Assembly: GCF_000321045.1 (NCBI RefSeq)
Contig: NZ_HE578948.1
Coordinates: 165,829 to 229,828 of the forward strand
Length of the DNA stretch: 64,000 nt
Origin: Phytobacter massiliensis JC163
GTDB taxonomy: Bacteria; Pseudomonadota; Gammaproteobacteria; Enterobacterales; Enterobacteriaceae
Direction of reading: 5' to 3'
Shown here: piece by piece, positions 1-7,651 of the stretch
How positions within the stretch are numbered: the first letter of the stretch is position 1
How the letters are laid out: the number at the start of each line of letters is the position of its first letter
Notes under the pieces: generated by a model
Told to the model about the DNA's origin: nothing
What the model saw: only the letters and a program-made list of their open reading frames with translations
Database searches by the model: none
Program-made: the position numbers and the translations under genes

Positions 1-1
1 C

Positions 2-343
2 TCGCAGAAGCTGCCCCAGCGCGCTATCGACCCCTATTTGACGCTGCAACAACGCGGTATTAAAGGCCGGGCGCTAGCGACGCTGATTGCTGGCTGGCTG
101 CATTATGTGATTAAGGAAATTACGCACGGCAGGGACGTCGCCGATCCGCTTAATAACGAATTTAAGGCGGTGATAAAAGCCGACGCGCCGCGCTGGCAGC
201 AGGCTTTATCGCTGCTCAATATACAGAGCATCTTTGGCAATTTAGCCGCTGATAACAGCGATTTTATCCACGATGTACAGGATGCTTTTACCTCTATCGA
301 AACGCATGGAATCACTTCTACGGTTGAGAAGTTAATTAAATAA
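2..343 (+). CDS. Mannitol dehydrogenase family oxidoreductase, C-terminal part (cut by window edge)
   Basis: Only the last 113 codons are present; the frame is open from base 2 and the N-terminal NAD-binding domain lies outside the window. The helical C-terminal segment resembles the mannitol dehydrogenase/fructuronate reductase (UxuB, UxaB) family, which interconverts keto-sugars or keto-acids and the matching alcohol with NAD. It ends 8 bases before the next gene, which is a sugar-acid dehydrogenase, so the genes are very likely co-transcribed. Substrate cannot be told from this fragment. Confidence 0.7.
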   Translation, partial: SQKLPQRAIDPYLTLQQRGIKGRALATLIAGWLHYVIKEITHGRDVADPLNNEFKAVIKADAPRWQQALSLLNIQSIFGNLAADNSDFIHDVQDAFTSIETHGITSTVEKLIK

Positions 344-351
344 GGAATGCT

Positions 352-1368
352 ATGAAAACGTTAATTTGCCACGAGCCGTATAACATCGAATATATTGAAA
401 GGGAAATGCCGCAAGTTAAAGATAATGAAGTCCTGCTGAAAATTAAAGCGGTGGGCATTTGCGGAACGGATATTCATGCCTATGCGGGCCGCCAACCTTT
501 CTTCTCTTATCCGCGTGTACTTGGCCATGAAATTTGCGGCGAAGCGCAGCAAATCGGTAAAGCGTGCACCAGCATTAAAGTGGGCCAGCGTTACTCGGTG
601 ATTCCCTGCGTGCCATGCGGCGTCTGCCCTGCCTGCCGTGAAGAGAAGACCAACTGCTGTGAGAATGTCTCCCTGTATGGCGTGCATCAGGACGGCGGCT
701 TTGCGGAGTATCTGGCGGTACGTGAGCAAAACCTGGTGGAAGTGCCGGATAGCCTGAGCGACAGCGCCGGGTCGCTGGTCGAGTGCTTCGCCATTAGCGC
801 CCACGCTAACCGCCGCGCGGATGTTAAAAAAGGCGAAAACGTGCTGGTGATTGGCGCAGGCCCGATCGGTCTGGGTACGGCTGCCATCGCCAAAGCGCGC
901 GGCGCCAGCGTTGTGGTTGCCGACACCGATGCGGGCCGTCGCCAGCAGATTGCCGCTAAGTTAGGGGTAAAAACGCTTAACCCGCTGGATGAGAATTATA
1001 TCGACGCCCTGAAAGCCTGTTTTAATGGCAACCTGGCGTGCACGCTATTTGACGCCACAGGAAATAAAGCGTCGATGAGCCGTTCCGTTGAGCTTATTCG
1101 TAACGGCGGCAAAATCGTCTTTATCGGACTGTATATCGGCGAGCTGGTGCTTGACGATCCGACCTTCCACAGAAAAGAGACCACGCTGTTAAGCAGTCGC
1201 AACGCAACCCGTGTGGATTTTGAATATGTGATTTCGCTGATGGCGGCAGGCGCAATTGATGAAAGTATGATGAAAAACATCGAATATGATTTTTATACTT
1301 TCGGGAATAAATACAAAGAAGATGTAGTGGAAAATAAAAATCTGGTGAAGGGCGTCATCTTATTTTAA
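352..1368 (+). CDS. Zinc-dependent alcohol dehydrogenase, LgoD/RspB-like
   Basis: The 338-aa product is a medium-chain zinc dehydrogenase. It has catalytic-zinc Cys37 in GICGTD, the GHE motif around residue 60, a cluster of structural-zinc cysteines at about residues 85-105 and a GAGPIGLG nucleotide-binding motif near residue 170. By recollection it is closest to E. coli LgoD (YjjN), the NAD-dependent L-galactonate 5-dehydrogenase; RspB is another relative. It lies 8 bases after a mannitol-dehydrogenase-family gene and 12 bases before an Ldh2-family gene, which fits a sugar-acid oxidation operon. Exact substrate is inferred, not shown. Confidence 0.8.
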   Translation: MKTLICHEPYNIEYIEREMPQVKDNEVLLKIKAVGICGTDIHAYAGRQPFFSYPRVLGHEICGEAQQIGKACTSIKVGQRYSVIPCVPCGVCPACREEKTNCCENVSLYGVHQDGGFAEYLAVREQNLVEVPDSLSDSAGSLVECFAISAHANRRADVKKGENVLVIGAGPIGLGTAAIAKARGASVVVADTDAGRRQQIAAKLGVKTLNPLDENYIDALKACFNGNLACTLFDATGNKASMSRSVELIRNGGKIVFIGLYIGELVLDDPTFHRKETTLLSSRNATRVDFEYVISLMAAGAIDESMMKNIEYDFYTFGNKYKEDVVENKNLVKGVILF

Positions 1369-1380
1369 AAGGAATTTATT

Positions 1381-2388
1381 ATGTCGACAGTTTTCGTTAA
1401 AGAAGCGGAATTAAAAAATTTAGTAGTGAAGAAGTTAACTCAGGCGGGCCTGGAGGCGAAAGTCGCTCAGGAAGTAACGGACGTGCTGGTTCATGCCGAT
1501 AAAACCGGGGTGCATTCTCACGGCGTTATTCGCGTGGAGCACTATTGCACCCGCCTGCAGGCGGGCGGGCTGAATCCGGCGGCAAAAATGCATTTCGAAG
1601 AGGTGTCGCCCTCTGTCGCCATTCTCGATTCTGATGATGGAATGGGGCACTCGGCGCTGATCGCCGCGACCGACCACGCGGTTAAACTGGCGGCAGAAAC
1701 CGGTCTTGGCTTCGTCAGCATTAAAAACACCTCTCACTGCGGCGCGCTCTCTTATTTCATCGAGCGGGCCACGCGTGAAGGTAAAATCGCCATTGCGATG
1801 ACCCAGACGGATACCTGCGTAGCCCCGTACGGCGGCGCGGAGCGTTTCCTCGGTACTAACCCGATTGCGTTCGGTTTCCCGGTGGAAGACGAAGAGCCGA
1901 TGATTGTCGATATGGCGACCAGCGCCATTGCTTTCGGTAAGATTTTGCATGCCAAAGAGACCGGAAAGCATATTGGCGAAGGGCTGGCGCTGGATAAAGA
2001 AGGGCACATCACCACCGATCCGCACAAAATCGAGAACCTGCTGCCCTTTGGCGGCCACAAAGGTTCCGGTATCGCCCTGGCGATCGACGCGCTGACCGGC
2101 ATTTTAATGGGGGCCAATTTCAGCAACCATATCGTGCGGATGTACGGCGATTACGACAAAATGCGCAAGCTGGCGAGCCTGGTTATCGTCATCGATCCGG
2201 TCAAACTGGGCAACCCGCTGTTTGCCGCGATGATGAAAACAATGGTGTCCGAACTGCGCGCGGTCAGACCGATGCCGGGCGTAGAAAAAGTGATGGCGCC
2301 GAACGATCCGCAGGTCGCTTATAAAATGAAGTGCATGCAGGAAGGCATTCCGGTTGCGGAAGGCATCTATCAGTATCTCGTTGGCTGA
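1381..2388 (+). CDS. Ldh2 (malate/L-lactate/ureidoglycolate dehydrogenase) family oxidoreductase
   Basis: The 335-aa product belongs to the Ldh2 family of NAD(P)-dependent 2-hydroxyacid dehydrogenases (AllD, DlgD, YbiC). Visible family features are the N-terminal HSHG motif at about residues 45-48, the NTSHCGALSYF segment and a TNP-IAFGFP core with a glycine-rich GGHKGSG stretch. It is the last gene of the left-edge operon, and a hairpin at 2396-2427 follows. The substrate is probably a 2-keto acid of a sugar-acid pathway, by context only. A second member of the family (yiaK) is encoded at 44.8 kb. Confidence 0.8.
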   Translation: MSTVFVKEAELKNLVVKKLTQAGLEAKVAQEVTDVLVHADKTGVHSHGVIRVEHYCTRLQAGGLNPAAKMHFEEVSPSVAILDSDDGMGHSALIAATDHAVKLAAETGLGFVSIKNTSHCGALSYFIERATREGKIAIAMTQTDTCVAPYGGAERFLGTNPIAFGFPVEDEEPMIVDMATSAIAFGKILHAKETGKHIGEGLALDKEGHITTDPHKIENLLPFGGHKGSGIALAIDALTGILMGANFSNHIVRMYGDYDKMRKLASLVIVIDPVKLGNPLFAAMMKTMVSELRAVRPMPGVEKVMAPNDPQVAYKMKCMQEGIPVAEGIYQYLVG

Positions 2389-2395
2389 TGCTGTC

Positions 2396-2427
2396 ACGCC
2401 CTGTTTCGCCTGACCGGGACAGGGCGT
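2396..2427. terminator. Bidirectional hairpin between convergent genes
   Basis: A 9-bp perfect inverted repeat (ACGCCCTGT / ACAGGGCGT) with a 14-base loop separates the Ldh2-family gene from the convergent transporter gene, whose stop codon it touches. It lacks a long T run, so efficiency is uncertain. Confidence 0.5.
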
Positions 2428-3260
2428 TATGCCAGACGCAGCAGTATCGCTCCGGCGGCTATCCCACAGGCCGCCACTATCCTCACGCCGCTTACCTTCT
2501 CTTTTAGCAGTACGCAGGCGATAAGCGCGCCGAACAGAATCGACGTTTCCCGCAGCGCGGCGACTACCGCCAGCGGCGCCTGCGTCATCGCCCAGAGCGC
2601 CAGCCCGTATGAGCCCATCGTCCCGATGCCGCCCGGTACGCCTTTTTGCCAGTTGTTGACCAGATAGCGCGACACTTCACGCCGCCGGACGACCATCGCC
2701 CAGGCCAGCAGGCAAAAGCCGTTCAGAAAGAACGTCCACAGCGTGTAGCCCAGCGCCGTACCGGCGAGCCGCACCCCCGTACCGTCCACCAGCGTATAAC
2801 CGGCAATAAAACAGGCATTCACCAGCGCCAGCACGATGCCGCGCTGGGAACGGCTGCGCCCGTTCATCGCCATGCCGAGGATAGAGGCGCAAATGACCCC
2901 TATGCCCGTCCACGCAAGGCCGGAGAGGCTATCACCGAGCGCCACCACGCTTATCAGCGCCACCAGCAGCGGCGCGGTGCCGCGCATTAGCGGATAGGTC
3001 TGGCTCATGTCTGAGACCTGGTACGTTTTGGCGACCAGCACGGTGTAGATCACCTGTAACACACAGGAGGCGGCCAGAAAGGGAACGCTGGCAAGGGCTG
3101 GCTGGGGAGAGAAGGGGAGCATGACCAGGGCCATCGCGGCGGCGGAACCGCTGACGCAAATGGCGGAATAGAGCTTGTCGCTCCCCGCCTTCACAATGGC
3201 GTTCCAGCTGGCGTGTAACAGCGCGGCAAAGAGCAAAACGCAAAAAACGGTGATGGTCAT
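2427..3260 (-). CDS. EamA/DMT-family transporter
   Basis: The product is about 277 aa and almost entirely hydrophobic, with roughly ten predicted membrane helices in two repeats, as in EamA-type drug/metabolite transporters of the inner membrane. The start MTITVFCVLLF begins directly with the first helix; an ATG 78 bases further upstream would add an unlikely polar extension. Substrate is unknown. In E. coli the drug exporter emrD occupies the place next to tisB; this protein is a different family. Confidence 0.75.
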   Translation of the reverse strand: MTITVFCVLLFAALLHASWNAIVKAGSDKLYSAICVSGSAAAMALVMLPFSPQPALASVPFLAASCVLQVIYTVLVAKTYQVSDMSQTYPLMRGTAPLLVALISVVALGDSLSGLAWTGIGVICASILGMAMNGRSRSQRGIVLALVNACFIAGYTLVDGTGVRLAGTALGYTLWTFFLNGFCLLAWAMVVRRREVSRYLVNNWQKGVPGGIGTMGSYGLALWAMTQAPLAVVAALRETSILFGALIACVLLKEKVSGVRIVAACGIAAGAILLRLA

Positions 3261-3366
3261 GACAACGGTGGGCTGGTGGACTGTAACAAAAAGGTAACAT
3301 GAAAACGCGCTGCGGAAAGGTATTTCCTGGGATTTCACAAGAAAACCCCAGGAAAGCGGAGGTGTT

Positions 3367-3394
3367 AAAGAGGGGCGGTTGCCCGCCCCTCTTT
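3367..3394 (-). terminator. Terminator of tisB
   Basis: A 12-bp perfect stem (AAAGAGGGGCGG / CCGCCCCTCTTT) with a 4-base loop lies 20 bases after the tisB stop codon and just before the convergent start side of the DMT transporter. It ends in three T residues on the tisB strand. Confidence 0.65.
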
Positions 3395-3413
3395 GGTGCG
3401 GCTTGAACCTGAA

Positions 3414-3503
3414 TTACCGAAGATACTTCAGGACGGCATCAAGCAGTTGCAACACGGCAACAATGAGTTTCAGGATAAGAATGACCATATCCACTCCGCC
3501 CAT
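3414..3503 (-). CDS. tisB: TisB type I toxin, small membrane peptide
   Basis: The 29-aa peptide reads MGGVDMVILILKLI then VAVLQLLDAVLKYLR. This is nearly identical, and equal in length, to E. coli TisB, a single-helix peptide that inserts in the inner membrane, drops the proton motive force and promotes persistence after DNA damage. AAGGAG lies about six bases before the ATG. Transcription would start near 3688 from a promoter whose -35 lies inside a LexA box (3707-3726), giving a leader of about 185 bases. As in E. coli, this long leader contains the target of the antisense RNA IstR. The gene is too short for usual ORF calling. Confidence 0.93.
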   Translation of the reverse strand: MGGVDMVILILKLIVAVLQLLDAVLKYLR

Positions 3504-3572
3504 ACGCTTCTCCTTTGGCAAAGGAGCACGACCGGCTGGCTTACCTTTCCGCTGCCTGTAACCAACCGTTTT

Positions 3573-3593
3573 GTTGGCGTAACACAGTGTGCT
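3573..3593 (-). promoter_or_regulatory. IstR pairing site in the tisB leader
   Basis: The plus strand here matches the 5' end of IstR (3822-3842) at 20 of 21 positions; only 3577 differs. The tisB messenger, made from the minus strand, would therefore pair with IstR over 21 bases with a single mismatch. In E. coli the matching duplex blocks a ribosome standby site and triggers RNase III cleavage. Confidence 0.85.
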
Positions 3594-3694
3594 CTCAAGG
3601 GGTTAAGGCACTGACGGCACCACCCGTTTCAGCCAGGACTTTATGTGCGCCCGGTAGGTTGCGGCCCCTTATTCACACCGTGGTCGGCAACACC

Positions 3695-3726
3695 ATTATA
3701 AATAATTACTGTAAATATATACAGTA
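3695..3726 (-). promoter_or_regulatory. tisB promoter with LexA box
   Basis: The LexA box TACTGTAAATATATACAGTA (3707-3726) has perfect CTGT-N8-ACAG arms. On the minus strand it covers a TGTATA -35 element (3718-3723) placed 17 bases from a perfect TATAAT -10 (3695-3700), so LexA binding should block polymerase. tisB is thus predicted to be SOS-induced. Confidence 0.9.
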
Positions 3727-3786
3727 ATTTCTGGACGAAATTTGCATTCTGTCCCATACTCAAACTGCTGGTAGTGTGCGCACAAT

Positions 3787-3815
3787 TTGCGCGCAGGATG
3801 AATTGATCGTATAGT
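3787..3815 (+). promoter_or_regulatory. Promoter of IstR-1
   Basis: TTGCGC (3787-3792), a 17-base spacer and TATAGT (3810-3815) precede the predicted RNA start at 3822. No LexA box overlaps it, in line with constitutive expression of IstR-1 in E. coli. Confidence 0.7.
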
Positions 3816-3821
3816 TTCACT

Positions 3822-3897
3822 GTTGACGTAACACAGTGTGCTTGCGGCTACCACCCGCAAAAACCTGCTAAAAAACCTCGCTCCGGCGGGGTTTTTT
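3822..3897 (+). ncRNA. istR: IstR-1 antisense antitoxin RNA
   Basis: The predicted RNA is about 76 nt, the size of E. coli IstR-1 (75 nt). It begins GTTGACGTAACACAGTGTGC, very close to the E. coli 5' end, and finishes with a Rho-independent terminator: an 8-bp stem around loop TCCG (from 3873) and a T run to 3897. The first 21 bases repeat the plus-strand sequence at 3573-3593 and so pair with the tisB leader, keeping the toxin silent until SOS induction makes messenger outnumber the RNA. A longer SOS-induced IstR-2 starting near 3727 is possible, but I see no clear promoter for it. Confidence 0.9.
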
Positions 3898-3921
3898 GTT
3901 TTTTGGAGTGTGGCGATGAAA

Positions 3922-3995
3922 TGTGATCGATTGCGCAGATTCTCGCCCTTGTGCAAAAACCGATTGTTCAATTTTCTTTCTTGTGCTTGTATAAA
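3922..3995 (+). promoter_or_regulatory. Putative ilvBN promoter region with CRP-like site
   Basis: TGTGA-N6-GCGCA at 3922-3937 is a CRP site with one strong half, and E. coli ilvB is known to be CRP-activated. A TATAAA -10 (3990-3995) with weak -35 TTCAAT (3967-3972) at 17-base spacing precedes ivbL. The promoter elements are an inference. Confidence 0.5.
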
Positions 3996-4025
3996 TCTCG
4001 TTAATTCAAAAAACACGAGTCCCCA

Positions 4026-4124
4026 ATGAACGCTTCCACTATGACGATGAACCTACTAAAAACCGCGCATAACGCCGCGGTGGTCGTCGTGCGTGTGGTG
4101 GTGGTCGTCGGCAATGCGCCGTAG
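4026..4124 (+). CDS. ivbL: ilvBN operon leader peptide
   Basis: The 32-aa peptide ends AAVVVVRVVVVVGNAP, with nine valines in eleven residues and two leucines nearer the start; length and C-terminus equal E. coli IvbL. Ribosome stalling at the valine codons during shortage of charged tRNA would prevent formation of the terminator at 4148-4186 and let transcription enter ilvB. The only job of the gene is attenuation. It is too short for routine ORF calling. Confidence 0.95.
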   Translation: MNASTMTMNLLKTAHNAAVVVVRVVVVVGNAP

Positions 4125-4147
4125 GGACTGGAACAACACACGATTCC

Positions 4148-4186
4148 AAAACCCCGCCGGCGCAAACCGGGCGGGGTTTTCTGTTT
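4148..4186 (+). terminator. ilvBN attenuator terminator
   Basis: AAAACCCCGCC pairs with GGCGGGGTTTT around a loop that contains a further small stem, followed by TTTTCTGTTTT. It sits between the leader peptide and ilvB, the position of the attenuator in E. coli. Confidence 0.85.
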
Positions 4187-4228
4187 TAACCTCCCCGGAA
4201 AGTCGGCCCAGAAGAAAAGGACTGGAGC

Positions 4229-5917
4229 ATGGCAAGTTCGGGCACAACATCCACTAAGACGCGCTACACCGGCGCGCAGCTGATCGTTCATTTACTGGAG
4301 CGACAGGGTATTACCACCGTGGCGGGGATTCCGGGCGGGACGGTGCTGCCGCTGTACGACGCTTTAAGCCAGAGCACGCAAATCCGCCATGTGCTGGCGC
4401 GGCACGAGCAGGGCGCGGGGTTTATCGCCCAGGGCATGGCGCGAACCGAAGGCAAGCCCGCTGTCTGCATGGCCTGTAGCGGGCCGGGGGCCACCAACCT
4501 GGTCACCGCCATCGCCGACGCGCGCCTCGACTCCATTCCGCTGATCTGTATTACCGGCCAGGTCTCCTCCTCGCTGATTGGTACCGATGCGTTTCAGGAA
4601 GTAGACACTTACGGCATCTCTATCCCCATCACCAAACACAACTACCTGGTGCGCGACATCAGCGAACTGCCGCAGGTTATCTGCGATGCGTTCCGTATCG
4701 CCCAGTCCGGCCGTCCTGGCCCGGTGTGGATAGATATTCCTAAAGATGTTCAGACCGCAGAGATTGAGCTTAGCGAACTGCCGGAACCCGGCGGCAAAGC
4801 GCCAGCGCCCGCTTTTGAGGCACAAAGCGTGCGCGACGCGGCGGCGATGATCAACGCGGCGCAGCGCCCGGTATTGTATCTTGGCGGCGGGGTGATCAAC
4901 GCGCCGGAAGCGGTACGTGCACTGGCGGAAAAAGCGAACCTGCCCACCACCATGACCTTAATGGCGCTGGGGATGCTGCCGAAAGCGCATCCGTTGTCGC
5001 TGGGAATGCTGGGAATGCACGGCGCGCGCAGCACCAACTTCATTCTGCAGGAGTCGGATCTGCTTATCGTACTCGGCGCGCGTTTTGACGATCGGGCGAT
5101 TGGCAAGACCGAGCAGTTCTGCCCGAACGCCAAAATCATCCATGTAGATATCGACCGCGCGGAGCTGGGTAAAATCAAGCAGCCGCATATTGCCATTCAG
5201 GGGGACGTTGGCGACGTTCTGGCCCAGCTGCTGCCGCAGGTAGAGGCGCAGCCGCGCGAAGGCTGGCGCGAACTGGTGAACCAATTGCAGCGGGAGTTCC
5301 CGTCCGCCATTCCACAAAGCGGCGATCCCCTGAGTCACTATGGCCTGATTAACGCGGTGGCCGCCTGCGTGGATGACGAGGCGATTATCTCCACCGACGT
5401 GGGGCAGCATCAGATGTGGACAGCCCAGGCGTACCCGCTCAATCGCCCGCGTCAGTGGCTGACTTCCGGCGGGTTAGGGACGATGGGCTTCGGCCTGCCG
5501 GCAGCGGTTGGCGCGGCGCTGGCAAACCCGCAGCGCAAAGTTATCTGCTTCTCCGGCGACGGCAGCCTGATGATGAACATTCAGGAGATGGCCACCGCGG
5601 CGGAAAACAATCTGGATGTCAAAATCATTCTGATGAATAACGAAGCGCTGGGGCTGGTGCACCAGCAGCAGAGCCTGTTCTACAAGCAGGGTGTCTTCGC
5701 TGCTACCTATCCGGGGATGATAAACTTTATGCAGATTGCCGCCGGTTTCGGCCTGCATACCTGTGATTTGAATGCCGAAGCTGACCCGCAGGCGGCGCTG
5801 CAGGCAGCCATTGCACGTCCTGGCCCGGCGCTTATTCATGTGCGCATCGATCCTGAACAGAAAGTCTATCCGATGGTGCCGCCAGGCGCGGCGAATACTG
5901 AAATGGTGGGGGAATAA
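4229..5917 (+). CDS. ilvB: Acetolactate synthase I, catalytic subunit
   Basis: The 562-aa product is the same length as E. coli IlvB, starting MASSGTTST and ending in the same NTEMVGE. It condenses two pyruvates to acetolactate, or pyruvate with 2-oxobutyrate, the first common step of valine, leucine and isoleucine synthesis. It has the thiamine-diphosphate domain order: N-terminal pyrimidine-binding domain with catalytic Glu60, central domain, and C-terminal diphosphate-binding domain with GDGSLMMN at about residue 443. A strong RBS lies before the ATG. ilvN follows after 3 bases, and expression is set by the ivbL attenuator. Confidence 0.97.
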   Translation: MASSGTTSTKTRYTGAQLIVHLLERQGITTVAGIPGGTVLPLYDALSQSTQIRHVLARHEQGAGFIAQGMARTEGKPAVCMACSGPGATNLVTAIADARLDSIPLICITGQVSSSLIGTDAFQEVDTYGISIPITKHNYLVRDISELPQVICDAFRIAQSGRPGPVWIDIPKDVQTAEIELSELPEPGGKAPAPAFEAQSVRDAAAMINAAQRPVLYLGGGVINAPEAVRALAEKANLPTTMTLMALGMLPKAHPLSLGMLGMHGARSTNFILQESDLLIVLGARFDDRAIGKTEQFCPNAKIIHVDIDRAELGKIKQPHIAIQGDVGDVLAQLLPQVEAQPREGWRELVNQLQREFPSAIPQSGDPLSHYGLINAVAACVDDEAIISTDVGQHQMWTAQAYPLNRPRQWLTSGGLGTMGFGLPAAVGAALANPQRKVICFSGDGSLMMNIQEMATAAENNLDVKIILMNNEALGLVHQQQSLFYKQGVFAATYPGMINFMQIAAGFGLHTCDLNAEADPQAALQAAIARPGPALIHVRIDPEQKVYPMVPPGAANTEMVGE

Positions 5918-5920
5918 GCC

Positions 5921-6211
5921 ATGCAACAACCGACACATGACAACGTGATTCTTGAACTCACCGTGCGTAACCATCCGGGTGTAATGACCCACGTCTGCGG
6001 CCTGTTCGCCCGCCGTGCGTTTAACGTCGAGGGAATTCTCTGTTTGCCGATCAAGGAGAGCGAGCAGAGCCGAATCTGGCTTTTGGTGAATGACGATCAG
6101 CGGCTGGAACAGATGATAAGCCAGATCGAGAAACTGGAGGACGTGGCGCAGGTGGTCCGCAACCACTCCTCCCCGGGTATGTTTAACAAACTGGCTGTCT
6201 TTTTCGAATAA
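5921..6211 (+). CDS. ilvN: Acetolactate synthase I, regulatory subunit
   Basis: The 96-aa product is a single ACT domain ([30 protein letters not shown]), as in E. coli IlvN. It binds valine and gives the IlvB-IlvN complex its feedback inhibition. It is translated 3 bases after ilvB, and a GC hairpin at 6218-6236 closes the operon. Confidence 0.95.
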   Translation: MQQPTHDNVILELTVRNHPGVMTHVCGLFARRAFNVEGILCLPIKESEQSRIWLLVNDDQRLEQMISQIEKLEDVAQVVRNHSSPGMFNKLAVFFE

Positions 6212-6217
6212 GCGCAT

Positions 6218-6236
6218 CCCCGCGTTCCATGCGGGG
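6218..6236 (+). terminator. Hairpin after ilvN
   Basis: CCCCGC and GCGGGG pair around a 7-base loop just after the ilvN stop and before the convergent transporter gene. Only a broken T run follows. Confidence 0.6.
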
Positions 6237-6243
6237 GCGTTGT

Positions 6244-7590
6244 TTATTCGGTTACGCTTGCGGCGCGCCCGGTCTGCGCATCTGGCGCAGCAATTTCCAT
6301 TTTCTTATCGAAATTGATGCACAGCGAGCAGATCAGGTAGCCCACCGCGGCCAGCGCGAAGAACATCATGGCGGCATAGTAATTACCGGTAGCCTGCACC
6401 AGGAAGCCGATGAAAATCGGCAGGATCGCCGCGAACAGGTTACTGGTGAAGTTCATGGTGCCGCAAATCGTGCCGGCAACAGATTGCGCCCCCAGAAGCC
6501 CAGGGATTGACCAGTAGACGCTGGCCCAGCGCAGCGGGAAGAGCGCGATAGTCAGCAGCGTAATGGCGACGCCGGGCGTGGAGCTTTGGGCGCAGAGGAA
6601 AATACCAACGCCTGCGGTGATAGCGGAGATAGCCAGCATGGTGTGCATGACGCGGCTGGTTTTCCCGCCTCTGGCGCGCCACTTATCCATAATGTAGCCG
6701 CCGGTTAACTGGCCGACAAAGCAGAGCAGGAAGATAATCGCCATCGCGCCGCCCATCGATTTAATATCAAAACCGTAGGTTGCCTGGAAATAGAGGGGGA
6801 GCCACGTCATCAGTCCGTAAAAAACGAAGCTGTAGCAGACCCAGCCGCAAATCAGCGCGATAACGTTACTCTGTTTTAAATAGGGTTTGATATCCGCCAG
6901 CCGATACTTTTTCGCCTGCGTCGCCGGGCCGTTAGCCGCAGTAATATGATCCAGCTCCGCTTTATTAATTGACGGATGTTCAGAAGGATAAGTGCGGATA
7001 TACCACCAGGCGACGAAACCCACCAGGATGGTGCCAACACCCGCCACCACAAACGCCATCCGCCAGGAATCAAAAAAGGCGATCAGCCCGGCGATAATTA
7101 CCGCCCCCATTGCCGTGCCAAGCGGCGCGCCGCCGTCCAGCAGCATTGAGCCGCGACCGCGTTCGGTGGGCGTCAGCCAGGTACCCATCAGCTTCGCCCC
7201 GGCGGGCATAATCGGCGATTCCGTAATCCCCAGCCCCAGACGAGAAAGAGAGAGGGTAAAAATAGAGTGGCAGAGGGCCGCGATAGCCTGGCAGGCACCC
7301 CACAGAATGGTCGCCAGCGCGATAATATTGCGCGCTTTGAATTTATCGGCGATTACTCCACTGGGGATCTGCATTAATGCGTAAGCCCAGAAAAAGGCGC
7401 TATGAATAACCCCAACGACGCGCGTATCGGTAATGCCGAACTCATCGGTAATATGCGGCATCGCGATAGAGAGCGAGGTGCGGTCAATATAGTTGATGGC
7501 GCCTAAAATAAGCATCACTATAAATATTCGCCAGCGTACTGTTGTTGCTTTTAATTTTTCTTGTTCGGTATTTGCGTTAACAATAGACAT
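6244..7590 (-). CDS. MFS sugar-acid transporter (anion:cation symporter family)
   Basis: The 448-aa protein has twelve predicted membrane helices and belongs to the ExuT/GudP/GarP/LgoT group of proton-coupled hexuronate, aldarate and aldonate importers. The early NYIDRTSLSIAMPHI helix and the RLGLGITESPIMPAGAKLMGTW stretch are typical. It is the third gene of a minus-strand operon after a UxaA/GarD-type dehydratase and a YjhH-type aldolase, so it most likely imports the sugar acid those enzymes degrade. The identity of that acid is not visible. Confidence 0.85.
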   Translation of the reverse strand: MSIVNANTEQEKLKATTVRWRIFIVMLILGAINYIDRTSLSIAMPHITDEFGITDTRVVGVIHSAFFWAYALMQIPSGVIADKFKARNIIALATILWGACQAIAALCHSIFTLSLSRLGLGITESPIMPAGAKLMGTWLTPTERGRGSMLLDGGAPLGTAMGAVIIAGLIAFFDSWRMAFVVAGVGTILVGFVAWWYIRTYPSEHPSINKAELDHITAANGPATQAKKYRLADIKPYLKQSNVIALICGWVCYSFVFYGLMTWLPLYFQATYGFDIKSMGGAMAIIFLLCFVGQLTGGYIMDKWRARGGKTSRVMHTMLAISAITAGVGIFLCAQSSTPGVAITLLTIALFPLRWASVYWSIPGLLGAQSVAGTICGTMNFTSNLFAAILPIFIGFLVQATGNYYAAMMFFALAAVGYLICSLCINFDKKMEIAAPDAQTGRAASVTE

Positions 7591-7651
7591 AAAGTCTCCT
7601 TACCATGCCTGATATCAGGCATGGCGGTACGAGGTATTATTATGGTGTGAA

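Noticed and set aside
3504-3690. A translated upstream tisA reading frame in the toxin leader
   Set aside because: In E. coli the leader acts as RNA and tisA is not translated into a working product; no convincing start with ribosome site is seen here on the minus strand.
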